Source of the DNA: Burkholderia sp. D-99
GTDB lineage: Bacteria > Pseudomonadota > Gammaproteobacteria > Burkholderiales > Burkholderiaceae
Length of the DNA stretch: 64,000 nt
NCBI RefSeq assembly: GCF_011605345.1
Contig: NZ_JAAOXM010000002.1
Span: 1,426,001 to 1,490,000 of the forward strand
Direction: 5' to 3'
The notes below the pieces were generated by a model. It did no database searches, was not told the DNA's origin, and worked only from the letters and a program-made list of their open reading frames with translations. The position numbers were made by a program, and so were the translations under genes. This document shows, one piece after another, positions 43,131-51,949 of this stretch (positions within the stretch are counted from its first letter, which is position 1; the number at the start of each line of letters is the position of its first letter).

Positions 43131-43377
43131 GATCGGCTCCGAAAAGATCGAGGCATCAATTATGTCACCGATTGATGTCGATCGTGATGCGGTGTGCCGA
43201 TAGGGGGTGAGCAGGCGTGGTGTCGGATCGGGTGGTCGGCGTGGCGGTACCGAGTGCAAAACGGTCGTAAATGGCGTCTTCCCCGTCCCCCTAATTTCTC
43301 CTACAGTAGCGAGGCCTCGGCCCAGCCGGCCCGCAGGCAAGCCTGAGAGACCGAAAAAAACACCGAGGGAACCCCCA

Positions 43378-43929
43378 ATGAACATCAACAAGCGTGGCGA
43401 TCACCTGTTCGCGGCCGGATTGTGGAAAGCGATCGGCGACGTCGCGAAATCCGTGCGCACCCAGATCGGCCAATATAGCGAAGGGCGCGTGCTCGCGAAT
43501 GCGCTGCTGGAATTTCAGCGCGACTTGGGCGGCAGCGAATTCGACGTGACGATTAACCAGGGGCGGCTCGTCACGGGCGCCGACACGCATTCGCTCGTGT
43601 TCGGGCAGGCCGTGCGCCGTTTCCGGCAGGACATGGAAGCGCTGGTGTTCGCGCTCCAGTATCGGCGCGGCATCGACGAACGCGACTCGAGCCTGCGCAC
43701 CGAAGCGTTGATGCAGGCGAACAGCCAGCTCGCGACTGCGAAGCAGTCGGCGACGATCACGGTCGGCCGGTTCTTCGATGCGGTCGTCGACCGCGACGTG
43801 CTCGGACAGATCCTCGACGGCGAGTCGAATACGCGCGCGCGTGCGGGCACGCAGGGCCAGATCGAGGCGACACGGGTCAGGCTCGCGAACGTGCGTCACC
43901 GGATCGTCGGGATCATCGCGCAGATGTGA
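43378..43929 (+). CDS. Orphan protein of unknown function
   Basis: A 183-residue soluble protein that I do not recognise. It has no signal peptide or membrane helix. It looks mostly helical, with long runs such as AVRRFRQDMEALVFALQYRR and a Gln/Arg-rich C-terminus (GQIEATRVRLANVRHR), perhaps a coiled coil. GAGGGAA lies seven bases before the start. The 247 bases upstream up to vapB hold no gene. It stands between VapBC and kdgD and has no evident link to either. GC-biased codons support a real gene. Confidence 0.6.
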   Translation: MNINKRGDHLFAAGLWKAIGDVAKSVRTQIGQYSEGRVLANALLEFQRDLGGSEFDVTINQGRLVTGADTHSLVFGQAVRRFRQDMEALVFALQYRRGIDERDSSLRTEALMQANSQLATAKQSATITVGRFFDAVVDRDVLGQILDGESNTRARAGTQGQIEATRVRLANVRHRIVGIIAQM

Positions 43930-44112
43930 CGGGGCCGGACGGCCTGCAAGGCGGGGCGGCGTCAGGCGAAGCGCTGCGCCGGAGGCGGCGCGCATCGCGG
44001 CGGGTGCGTGCGCGGATAGTGCTGCGAACGGTCGCAACACCGTCGAACCGGCGCGCGACGCAACAACCGGCCGGCGCGGCGCCGATCAGGGCCCCGCGCC
44101 GGCCATCCCCGC

Positions 44113-45027
44113 TTACTGCGGGCCCATCTTCTTGATCAGCACGTCGAGCTGCGCGACTTCTTCGTCGTTGAGATCGACGAGCGGTGCACGCACCGGGCCT
44201 GCGTCATGGCCGACGAGCTTCGCGCCCGCCTTCACGATGCTGACCGCATAGCCCGCGCGGCGATTGCGGATCTTCAGGTACGGCAGGAAGAAGTCGTCGA
44301 TCAGGCGGCCGACGGTGGTGTGGTCGTCCTTCGCGATCGCTTCGTAGAATTCCATCGCCGTCTTCGGGATGAAGTTGAACACGGCCGACGAATACACCGG
44401 CACGCCGAGCGCCTTGTACGCGGCCGCATAGACTTCCGCCGTCGGCAGGCCGCCGAGATACGCGAAGCGGTCGCCGAGGCGGCGGCGGATCGTCACCATG
44501 CTCTCGATTTCGCCGACACCGTCCTTGAAGCCGATCAGGTTCGGGCAACGGTCGGCGAGGCGCTCGAGCATGTCGGCATTCAGCTTCGAATTCGCGCGGT
44601 TGTACACCACGACGCCGATCTTCAGCGCGCGGCACACCTGCTCGACGTGATCGGCGATCCCTTCCTGGCTCGCCTCGGTCAGGTAGTGCGGCATCAGCAG
44701 CACGCCGCTCGCGCCGAGGCGCTCGGCTTCCTGCGCATACTCGATCGCGACGCGCGTCGCACCGCCCGCGCCGGCGAGGATCGGCACCTTGCCCTTGCAG
44801 GTTTCCGTTGCGACGCGGATCACGTCCGAATACTCGCGCTGCGTGAGCGAGAAGAATTCACCGGTGCCGCCGGCCGCGAACAGCGCGCTCGCACCGTACG
44901 GCGCGAGCCATTCCAGGCGCTCGGCATAGGTGCTCGGGCGGAAGCTGCCGTCGGCGTCGAAATCCGTCAGCGGAAACGACAGCAGGCCGTGGGAGATGAT
45001 CTGTTTGAGTTCTTGCGGTGAAGTCAT
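44113..45027 (-). CDS. kdgD: 5-dehydro-4-deoxyglucarate dehydratase
   Basis: A 304-residue enzyme of the DapA/NAL superfamily. It converts 5-keto-4-deoxy-D-glucarate to 2,5-dioxopentanoate, water and CO2. Hallmarks are [33 protein letters not shown], the Tyr-containing VVYNRAN and the Schiff-base Lys in LIGFKDGVG. The start at 45027 begins at the family N-terminus; an upstream in-frame extension runs through the operator region and is not used. It is divergent from garD, and a perfect palindrome lies 70 bases upstream. Confidence 0.94.
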   Translation of the reverse strand: MTSPQELKQIISHGLLSFPLTDFDADGSFRPSTYAERLEWLAPYGASALFAAGGTGEFFSLTQREYSDVIRVATETCKGKVPILAGAGGATRVAIEYAQEAERLGASGVLLMPHYLTEASQEGIADHVEQVCRALKIGVVVYNRANSKLNADMLERLADRCPNLIGFKDGVGEIESMVTIRRRLGDRFAYLGGLPTAEVYAAAYKALGVPVYSSAVFNFIPKTAMEFYEAIAKDDHTTVGRLIDDFFLPYLKIRNRRAGYAVSIVKAGAKLVGHDAGPVRAPLVDLNDEEVAQLDVLIKKMGPQ

Positions 45028-45096
45028 GGTTGGGGTCGTCCGTCTAGCGCGAGTGCTGGGTTCGTCGGGAACGGCATACGAGCCGAATTGGCGATG

Positions 45097-45120
45097 TCGT
45101 TGTATGTCATCGTACAACGA
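45097..45120. promoter_or_regulatory. Shared hexarate operator-like site A
   Basis: TCGTTGTA-TGTCATCG-TACAACGA has 8-bp perfect arms and lies between kdgD and garD. It is the strongest of the related sites near the glucarate/galactarate genes and is a likely binding site for their common regulator. Confidence 0.75.
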
Positions 45121-45209
45121 GGGGAAAGGTGACGCAAGCGGTTTGCTGGTCGCTCAAGGGTAGGGTCTTTCCGGATAAGGGTTTACGCAGCATCGCCGGG
45201 TGAGGTTGA

Positions 45210-45231
45210 ATGTCGTATGATGACTAACAAT
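45210..45231. promoter_or_regulatory. Shared hexarate operator-like site C
   Basis: ATGTCGTATGATGACTAACA, 27 bases before the garD start, matches the reverse strand of sites A and B (TGT..GTCATCATACGACA). It sits where a bound repressor would block garD transcription. Confidence 0.6.
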
Positions 45232-45257
45232 ATGGCCGATAGCCTCCAGGAATTGCA

Positions 45258-46811
45258 ATGACTGCTTCCCCTCTCTACATCCGCGTGCACCCGGACGACA
45301 ACGTCGCGATCGTCGTCAACGACGGCGGCCTGCCCGAAGGTGCGACGTTCGCCGACGGGCTGACGCTGTGCGAAGGCGTACCGCAGGGGCACAAGGTCGC
45401 GCTCGTCGATCTCGCGGCCGGCGACCCGGTCGTCCGCTACAACGTGGTGATCGGCTACGCGCTGACCGACCTGCGGTGCGGCAGCTGGGTCAACGAGCGC
45501 ACGATGCGCATGCCGGAGCCGCCGGGGCTCGACGACCTGCCGCTTGCGACCCGTGCCGCGCCGCCGCTGCCGCCGCTCGAAGGCTATACGTTCGAGGGCT
45601 TCCGCAATGCCGACGGCTCCGTCGGCACGCGCAACATCCTCGCGATCACGACGACCGTGCAGTGCGTGTCGGGCGTCGTCGAGCATGCGGTGAAGCGGAT
45701 CAAGGACGAACTGCTGCCGCGCTACCCGAACGTCGACGACGTGGTCGGGCTCGAGCACACGTACGGCTGCGGCGTCGCGATCGACGCACCCGACGCCGAC
45801 ATTCCGATCCGCACGCTGCGCAACATCAGCCTGAATCCGAACTTCGGCGGCGAGGTGATGACGGTGAGCCTCGGCTGCGAGAAGCTGCAGCCCGAGCGCC
45901 TGCTGCCGCCCGGCACGATTCCGGTGGCCGCCGACGGCGCGACGGACAACGGCGGTGTCGTGTGCCTGCAGGACGCCGCGCACGTCGGTTTCAACTCGAT
46001 GATCGACTCGATCATGAAGATGGCCGAATCGCATCTCGAGCGCCTGAACCGCCGCCGCCGCGAGACGTGCCCCGCGTCGGATCTCGTCGTCGGCGTGCAG
46101 TGCGGTGGCAGCGACGCGTTCTCGGGGCTCACAGCGAATCCGGCCGTCGGCTTCGCAGCCGACCTGCTGGTGCGGGCTGGCGCGACGATCATGTTCTCCG
46201 AGGTGACGGAAGTGCGCGACGGCGTCGCGCAGCTCACGTCGCGTGCGGCGAACGAGGACGTTGCGCGCGAGATCATCCGCGAGATGGACTGGTACGACCG
46301 TTACCTGCAGCGCGGCCGCGTCGACCGCAGCGCGAACACGACGCCCGGCAACAAGAAGGGCGGCCTGTCGAACATCGTCGAGAAGGCGATGGGCTCGATC
46401 GTGAAGTCGGGCAGCGCGCCGATCGCCGGCGTCGTGCGCCCCGGCGATCGCGCGAAGCAGAAGGGGCTGCTGTACGCGGCGACGCCCGCGAGCGATTTCA
46501 TCTGCGGCACGCTGCAGCTCGCGGCCGGGATGAACCTGCACATTTTCACGACCGGCCGCGGTACGCCATACGGCCTTGCGCAGGTGCCGGTGATCAAGGT
46601 CGCGACGCGCAGCGATCTCGCGCGCCGCTGGCACGACCTGATGGATCTCGACGCGGGGCAGATCGCGACCGGCGCGGCGACAATCGAGGACACCGGCTGG
46701 GAACTGTTCCGGCTGATGCTCGACGTCGCGAGCGGCAAGCGCCGCACGTGGGCCGAGCAATGGAAGCTCGCGAATGCGCTGACGCTGTTCAATCCGGCGC
46801 CGGTGACCTGA
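45258..46811 (+). CDS. garD: Galactarate dehydratase
   Basis: A 517-residue galactarate dehydratase (UxaA/GarD family), which makes 5-keto-4-deoxyglucarate from galactarate. The small N-terminal SAF-like domain (about 5-75, [20 protein letters not shown]) is followed by the large catalytic part with [37 protein letters not shown] and [10 protein letters not shown]. It is divergent from kdgD, which uses its product. Sites A and C in the gap suggest both genes answer to one regulator. A terminator hairpin follows. Confidence 0.95.
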   Translation: MTASPLYIRVHPDDNVAIVVNDGGLPEGATFADGLTLCEGVPQGHKVALVDLAAGDPVVRYNVVIGYALTDLRCGSWVNERTMRMPEPPGLDDLPLATRAAPPLPPLEGYTFEGFRNADGSVGTRNILAITTTVQCVSGVVEHAVKRIKDELLPRYPNVDDVVGLEHTYGCGVAIDAPDADIPIRTLRNISLNPNFGGEVMTVSLGCEKLQPERLLPPGTIPVAADGATDNGGVVCLQDAAHVGFNSMIDSIMKMAESHLERLNRRRRETCPASDLVVGVQCGGSDAFSGLTANPAVGFAADLLVRAGATIMFSEVTEVRDGVAQLTSRAANEDVAREIIREMDWYDRYLQRGRVDRSANTTPGNKKGGLSNIVEKAMGSIVKSGSAPIAGVVRPGDRAKQKGLLYAATPASDFICGTLQLAAGMNLHIFTTGRGTPYGLAQVPVIKVATRSDLARRWHDLMDLDAGQIATGAATIEDTGWELFRLMLDVASGKRRTWAEQWKLANALTLFNPAPVT

Positions 46812-46839
46812 CGCGCGCGGCCGTTGCCGCCGGACGATG

Positions 46840-46864
46840 CGGGCGCCCTAGGGCGCCCGTTTTC
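46840..46864 (+). terminator. Terminator between garD and the convergent Lrp gene
   Basis: GGGCGCCC-TA-GGGCGCCC (46841-46858) is followed by G and TTTT. A compact hairpin with a short T-run; moderately strong for garD. Confidence 0.75.
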
Positions 46865-46896
46865 ATTGCGGCGCGTGTGGCCGCGACGGGCGATCG

Positions 46897-47379
46897 TTAC
46901 GCGATGTCGATCGGCAACGACAGCCCGACCTTGACGCGCGACATCACGACCATCGTCTCGAAGTGACGAATGTTGTGGTGCTGCCGGAATACACGCGTGG
47001 AAAACTCCTCGTAATGGTCGATGTCGCGCATCGCGATCATCAGCACGAAATCGGCGCGCCCCGTCACCACATAACACTGCATGACTTCCGGCAGCGATTT
47101 CAGGAACCGCTTGAATTCGTCGAGCAGGTCGACCCGTTCGCGCTCGACCTGCACGAGCACGAGCATCGTCAACGGGAGGCCGACCTTGGTCGGATCGACG
47201 ACGGAAACGTCCTGCTGGATATAGCGCTCGTCGCGCAGCCGCTTCACGCGGCGCAGGCACGCGGGCGGGCTCAGGCCGATCTCGGCGGCGAGCGCCTGGT
47301 TGGTGATCTGGTTGTCATGCTGGAGGCGGGCGAGGATCCGCAGGTCGAAGTCGTCGAGCGGCGCGGCGGCGGGATTCAT
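46897..47379 (-). CDS. Lrp/AsnC-family regulator
   Basis: A 160-residue Lrp/AsnC regulator. Helix-turn-helix at the start (LDDFDLRILARLQHDNQITN, then LAAEIGLSPPACLRRVKRL) and a RAM domain after (about 70-150). It is divergent from a LivK-type binding protein and a deformylase/aminotransferase fusion gene across a 126-base gap. It probably controls those two genes in response to an amino acid. Confidence 0.93.
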   Translation of the reverse strand: MNPAAAPLDDFDLRILARLQHDNQITNQALAAEIGLSPPACLRRVKRLRDERYIQQDVSVVDPTKVGLPLTMLVLVQVERERVDLLDEFKRFLKSLPEVMQCYVVTGRADFVLMIAMRDIDHYEEFSTRVFRQHHNIRHFETMVVMSRVKVGLSLPIDIA

Positions 47380-47505
47380 CGGATTTCCTTCGGAGAGAAA
47401 AAACGAAACAAACGCACGAATGAGGTCGCCCGATGTTTATCGGATTTCGCGACGGCTGCCGATAATCGTAGCATCCGTCAACGACGAAGCTGCGAGGAAA
47501 ACATC

Positions 47506-48657
47506 ATGCGTTCCCGACGTCTGCTGCTGGCGCCGCTTGTGCTGCTGGTGCCACTTGTGTCGCTTGTGCCGGCCGTTCCCGCGTTCGGCGCGGATACGGT
47601 CGTCGTGGGTTTTGCCGGCGCGCTCACGGGCGCGCAGGCGCATTTCGGCGAGGACAGCGCGCGCGGCATCCGGCTCGCGATCGACGAAATCAACGCGGCG
47701 CATCCAAGCGTCGCCGGGCATCCGGTCACGTTCGCGCTCGACGCGCAGGACGACCAGGCCGACCCGAAGGTTGCGACGACGGTCGCGCAGCGCTTCGTCG
47801 ATACGCACGTCAGCGCCGTGATCGGCCACCAGAATTCGGGGACGTCGATCGCCGTCGCGCGGCTCTACGCGACGGCGAACATTGCGGAGCTGACGCCGTC
47901 GGCCACCAATCCGGCGTTCACGCGTCTCGGCTATCGCACCACGTTCCGGATGCTCGCGAATGACGACTTCCTCGGGCAGGCCGTCGCCCGCTATGCGGTC
48001 GAGCAGCTGCACGCGCGCCGCATCGGTGTCGTCGACGATCGCACGGCCTACGGGCAGGGCATCGCGGACGTGTTCGCCGGCGGGCTCGGGAAGACCGGCG
48101 CCGCCGTGGTCGCACGCGAATACACGACCGACAAGGCGTTCGACTTCGGCGCGCCGCTGACGCTGATCAAGGGCCGTGCGCCCGACGCGATTTTCTTCGG
48201 CGGCATGGACACGCAGGGCGGGCCGATGCTCAAGCAGATGAAGAAGCTGCGGATCGCCGCGCCGCTGCTGGGTGGCGACGGTCTGTGCACGCACGAGATC
48301 CTGAAACTGGCCGGCGATGCGCTCGACGGCAACCTCGTGTGCGCGGACGGCGGCCGAAGCCTCGCGAAGATGCCGGGCGGCCCCGCGTTCGCGGCGCGCT
48401 TCACGCAGAAGTACGGCGCCCCCGTGCAGCTCTACGCACCGTACGCCTACGACGCGATGATGGCCGTCTACCACGCGGTGATGCTCGCGCAGTCCACCGA
48501 TCCGGCGAAGATCGTCGACGCGCTGCATCGCGTCGACTTTCAGGGCGTGACCGGCCGGATCGCGTTCGACGCGAACGGCGAGCTGCGCAACCCGGCGGCG
48601 ACGATTTCGACGTTCAAAGGAGGCAACAAGGTGACTTTGTCGGAGGTAGTGAAATGA
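47506..48657 (+). CDS. LivK-type amino acid-binding protein (orphan)
   Basis: A 383-residue periplasmic binding protein of the branched-chain amino acid type. The signal peptide contains an odd repeated Leu-Val-Pro stretch (residues about 6-27). The mature part shows VVGFAGALTGAQAHFGEDSARG, a LDAQDDQADPKVA segment and YAPYAYDAMM. No permease or ATPase genes lie nearby, so it must use a transporter encoded elsewhere or serve in sensing. It resembles the binding protein at 53.7-54.9 kb. Its stop overlaps the start of the fusion enzyme gene (ATGA), so ligand and enzyme are probably linked. GAGG lies eight bases before the start. Confidence 0.9.
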   Translation: MRSRRLLLAPLVLLVPLVSLVPAVPAFGADTVVVGFAGALTGAQAHFGEDSARGIRLAIDEINAAHPSVAGHPVTFALDAQDDQADPKVATTVAQRFVDTHVSAVIGHQNSGTSIAVARLYATANIAELTPSATNPAFTRLGYRTTFRMLANDDFLGQAVARYAVEQLHARRIGVVDDRTAYGQGIADVFAGGLGKTGAAVVAREYTTDKAFDFGAPLTLIKGRAPDAIFFGGMDTQGGPMLKQMKKLRIAAPLLGGDGLCTHEILKLAGDALDGNLVCADGGRSLAKMPGGPAFAARFTQKYGAPVQLYAPYAYDAMMAVYHAVMLAQSTDPAKIVDALHRVDFQGVTGRIAFDANGELRNPAATISTFKGGNKVTLSEVVK

Positions 48658-50144
48658 ATACGCGGATTCTTCCCGTGGGCACCGCTTCGCTGCGCGACGT
48701 CGCGCGGCCGGTCGGCGACGTTACCGATCCCGCCGTGCGTGAAGCGGCAAGCGCACTGCGTGCCGCGCTGCGCGCGTTTCGCGACGAACACGGTTTCGGC
48801 CGCGCGGTCGCCGCGCCGCAGATCGGCGTCGGGCAACGGATGATTGCGCTCGCGCTGGACGGCTGGCCCGACGTGATCGTGAACCCCGAGATCATGTGGC
48901 GCAGCGAGGCGCGGATGACGCTGTGGGACGACTGCATGTGCTTTCCCGACCTGTTCGTGCGTGTCGAGCGCCATGCGTCGGTGAGCGTGCAGTACACGAC
49001 GCTCGACGGCGAGCTGCATCGGCGCGACGCGCTGTCGCCCGATGTGTCGGAGCTGATGCAGCACGAGATCGACCACCTCGACGGCAAGCTGTCGTTCGAT
49101 CGCGCGGCGGGGCCGAATGCGGTCGTGCATCGCAGTGTGTTCGACGCCGATCGCGCGTCGTTTGCCGCGCAGGTCGACTACGCGCAGCACGCGCCCGACG
49201 CGAAACGTACGGCGCCGGAGAGCATTCAGTCTGCCGCAGCACCTGCGTATCCACCGGGCGCCGCGTACATGAACGGCCGCTTCATTCCGATTGCCGACGC
49301 GCGCGTGTCGGTGCTCGACTGGGGCTTCCTGCATTCCGACGTCACGTACGACACCGTGCACGTGTGGAACGGCCGTTTCTTCCGCCTCGACCAGCACATT
49401 GCGCGGTTCAGGCGCTCGCTGGCGAGGCTGCGGCTGGACGTACCGTTGAGCGACGACGCGCTGCGCGACATCCTCGTCGAATGCGTGCGCCGCTCGGGCC
49501 TGCGCAACGCGTACGTCGAAATGCTGTGCACGCGCGGCGTATCGCCCACCTTCAGCCGCGACCCGCGCGACGCGGTGAACCAGTTCATCGCGTTCGCGGT
49601 GCCGTACGGCTCGGTTGCGAACGAGCGGCAGTTGCGCGAGGGCCTGCACCTGCATCTGGTCGACGACGTGCGGCGGATTCCGCCCGAATCGGTCGATCCG
49701 CAGATCAAGAACTACCACTGGCTCGACCTTGTCGCGGGGCTGCTGAAGGGTTATGACGCGGGCGCGGAGTCGGTCGTGCTGAAGTGCACGGACGGCAGCA
49801 TCGCCGAAGGGCCCGGGTTCAACGTCTTCATCGTGCGCGACGGCCGGCTTCGGACGCCCGAGCGCGGCGTGCTGCACGGCATCACGCGGCAGACCGTGTT
49901 CGAGCTGGCGGCGTCGATGGGCATCGACGCGCAGGCCGGTCGCGTCGACGATGCGCAACTGCGCGAAGCGGACGAGGTGTTCATCACGTCGACGGCCGGC
50001 GGGATCATGCCCGTCACGCGGCTGAACGGCGTACCGATCGGCGACGGCCGGCCGGGCCCGATGACGCGCCGGCTGTTCGATGCGTACTGGGCGAAGCACG
50101 AGGATCCCGCGTGGAGCCTGGCGGTCGACTACGCGGCCGGCTGA
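48654..50144 (+). CDS. Fused peptide deformylase-like / class IV aminotransferase
   Basis: A 496-residue two-domain protein. Residues about 5-160 are a peptide deformylase: motif 1 AVAAPQIG (51-58), motif 2 DDC (Cys94, in place of EGC) and motif 3 QHEIDHLDG (136-144), so the Cys, His, His metal set and catalytic Glu138 are intact. Residues about 215-496 are a PLP-dependent class IV aminotransferase (D-amino acid/branched-chain type) with YMNGRFIPIADARVSVLDWG, the likely PLP Lys in IKNYHWLDL, and EGPGFNVFIV. One protein that could remove a formyl group and then transaminate suggests use of N-formyl amino acids. It is coupled to a LivK-type protein and an Lrp regulator. Confidence 0.9.
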   Translation: MNTRILPVGTASLRDVARPVGDVTDPAVREAASALRAALRAFRDEHGFGRAVAAPQIGVGQRMIALALDGWPDVIVNPEIMWRSEARMTLWDDCMCFPDLFVRVERHASVSVQYTTLDGELHRRDALSPDVSELMQHEIDHLDGKLSFDRAAGPNAVVHRSVFDADRASFAAQVDYAQHAPDAKRTAPESIQSAAAPAYPPGAAYMNGRFIPIADARVSVLDWGFLHSDVTYDTVHVWNGRFFRLDQHIARFRRSLARLRLDVPLSDDALRDILVECVRRSGLRNAYVEMLCTRGVSPTFSRDPRDAVNQFIAFAVPYGSVANERQLREGLHLHLVDDVRRIPPESVDPQIKNYHWLDLVAGLLKGYDAGAESVVLKCTDGSIAEGPGFNVFIVRDGRLRTPERGVLHGITRQTVFELAASMGIDAQAGRVDDAQLREADEVFITSTAGGIMPVTRLNGVPIGDGRPGPMTRRLFDAYWAKHEDPAWSLAVDYAAG

Positions 50145-50282
50145 TCGCGGCGGCGCGGGCGCGATTTCCTTACCTCGTACGTAATCGACCGCCCGCGCGA
50201 GGCCGGCGACGATGACTGCACGCGAATACGAAACACGCAACGTTCGCGACACCGTCACCTCATCGACACAAGGAGCCTCGCC

Positions 50283-50675
50283 ATGAACACCGCCCAATCC
50301 GCTTCGTCCGTTCACGCCGACCTGATCGACCGCTACTTCGACGCATGGAACGAACCCGACGTCGCACGCCGCCGCGCGCTGATCGATGTGACCTACGCGA
50401 GCGACGCGGCCTATCGCGATCCGTTGATGGCCGGCGACGGCCATGCGGGCATCGACACGATGATCGCGGCCGTGCAGGAACGCTTCCCTGCATACCGCTT
50501 CCGCCGCACGACCGACGTCGACGCGTTCGGCCAGCACCTGCGGTTCTCGTGGGCGCTCGTGTCGCCTGACGGCGCGGCGATCGTGAAGGGTTCGGACTTC
50601 GGCACGGTCGACGCATCGGGCCGCCTCGCGACGATCACGGGTTTCATCGACGAAATGCCGGCCGCGGCGTCGTGA
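50283..50675 (+). CDS. SnoaL/NTF2-like protein
   Basis: A 130-residue protein of the NTF2-like/SnoaL fold. It has an N-terminal helix (DLIDRYFDAWNEPD), YASDAAYRDPLMAGDGHAGI with the usual small pocket residues, and FRRTTDVDAFGQHLRFSWAL in the sheet. Members are isomerases, cyclases or binding proteins; the substrate is unknown. AAGGAG lies eight bases before the start. It follows the fusion gene after 138 bases and may be read separately. Confidence 0.83.
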   Translation: MNTAQSASSVHADLIDRYFDAWNEPDVARRRALIDVTYASDAAYRDPLMAGDGHAGIDTMIAAVQERFPAYRFRRTTDVDAFGQHLRFSWALVSPDGAAIVKGSDFGTVDASGRLATITGFIDEMPAAAS

Positions 50676-50754
50676 CGCGAGCGATGCATGCGCAGCAGCC
50701 ACCGGGATCGGGTAACGTTACGCGGTTCGTTCCTGATCCCGGAGACTTGCCGAC

Positions 50755-51210
50755 ATGCTGAAAAATCTCGACCCGCTGCTGCACGCCGACATCCTGCACA
50801 CGCTGCGTGCGATGGGCCACGGCGATGAAATCGCGATCTGCGACGCGAATTTCCCGGCGGAATCCGTCGCGGAGCACACGGTGGTCGGCCGCGCATTGCG
50901 GATCGACGGCGCCGATTCGGCGCGCGTCGTGCGCGCGGTGTTGTCCGTGCTGCCGCTTGATACGTTCGTCGACACGCCCGCGTGGCGGATGGAAGTCGTC
51001 GGCGATGCGGCGGCGGTGCCGCCCGTGCAGCGCGAAGTGCAGGCCGAAATCGACCGCGCGGAAGGGCGTTCGGTGCCGCTCGCGGGCATCGACCGGTTCG
51101 CGTTTTACGAGCGCGCGCAGCAGGCATACGCGGTGATCGTCACCGGCGAGCTGCGCGGCTATGGCTGCTTCATCTTCAAGAAAGGCGTGCTGTTGAGCGA
51201 CGCGGAGTAA
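50755..51210 (+). CDS. fucU: RbsD/FucU-family mutarotase
   Basis: A 151-residue protein of the RbsD/FucU family, which speeds the change between sugar anomers. It has MLKNLDPLLHADILHTLRAMGHGDEIAICDANFPA, the family start with its conserved His and Asp, and a C-terminal RAQQAYAVIVTGE and GYGCFIFKKGV. FucU acts on L-fucose; the true sugar here is unclear because no fucose genes lie nearby. Confidence 0.9.
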   Translation: MLKNLDPLLHADILHTLRAMGHGDEIAICDANFPAESVAEHTVVGRALRIDGADSARVVRAVLSVLPLDTFVDTPAWRMEVVGDAAAVPPVQREVQAEIDRAEGRSVPLAGIDRFAFYERAQQAYAVIVTGELRGYGCFIFKKGVLLSDAE

Positions 51211-51405
51211 ACGCCTTTTCCCTGCCGCGCCTTCGGGCCGCGCGGCCGCCGCCGTGTAAAGATTTGCTACAACCTTTTTCTTGGACACGGCCGAAACTCT
51301 GTCTATGCTGGCCCATTTGCCGCGGACCCCGCAGGGTCGCGCGGCGCCAGGCCGTCAGGGCATGCCCCGGGCGGCCGCGGCCGAATTGCATACGAGGAGA
51401 GAGGC

Positions 51406-51843
51406 ATGACGCGTTCCGTCGATTCCGGCGTCATTTTTTTCGCGCGCCTGGCGCTGGCGGCGTTGTTCCTGTGGGGCGGCGTGATGAAGCTGCTCGGCTA
51501 CGGCGATTTCATCGGTTACCTGCATGGGCTGAACGTGCCGTATCCGCAGGTGATCGGGCCGATCGTCGTCGCGATCGAGGGGCTCGGCGGGCTGTTGCTG
51601 ATCGTCGGCTACAAGGTGAAGCCGCTCGCGCTGCTGATGGCGTTCTACACGGTCGCGACCGCGATGGTCGGGCACAATTTCTGGGACGCGACGGACGCCG
51701 CGGTCCAGCACGACATGGTGATCCATTTCTGGAAGAACATCGCGATCGCCGGCGGGTTCCTGCTGCTGTTCGTCACGGGCGCCGGCGGCGCGAGCATCGA
51801 CGGCTTGCGCCGGCCGAGTTCGACGTACGGCAGCCTGCGCTGA
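51406..51843 (+). CDS. DoxX-family membrane protein
   Basis: A 145-residue inner-membrane protein with four helices of the DoxX/DoxD type (FFARLALAALFLWGGVMKLLG, then IVVAIEGLGGLLLIVGYK). Its role in Burkholderia is unclear; relatives act in thiosulfate oxidation or redox stress. GAGGAGAGAGG precedes the start, a strong ribosome site. It stands alone and ends in a perfect palindromic terminator. Confidence 0.9.
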   Translation: MTRSVDSGVIFFARLALAALFLWGGVMKLLGYGDFIGYLHGLNVPYPQVIGPIVVAIEGLGGLLLIVGYKVKPLALLMAFYTVATAMVGHNFWDATDAAVQHDMVIHFWKNIAIAGGFLLLFVTGAGGASIDGLRRPSSTYGSLR

Positions 51844-51881
51844 TCGCACGAGCGGCGTTGCCGTCCCGCTGAAGCAAAACA

Positions 51882-51913
51882 AAAGGGCCGAATCCCGCGG
51901 GATTCGGCCCTTT
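51882..51913. terminator. Bidirectional intrinsic terminator
   Basis: A perfect 32-base palindrome (AAAGGGCCGAATCCCG joined to its reverse complement), with A and T runs at the ends, between the convergent DoxX and MHS permease genes. It should terminate from both directions. Confidence 0.92.
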
Positions 51914-51949
51914 GTTCATGCATTCACGAAGCCGCGTGCGCGGCGGTGC

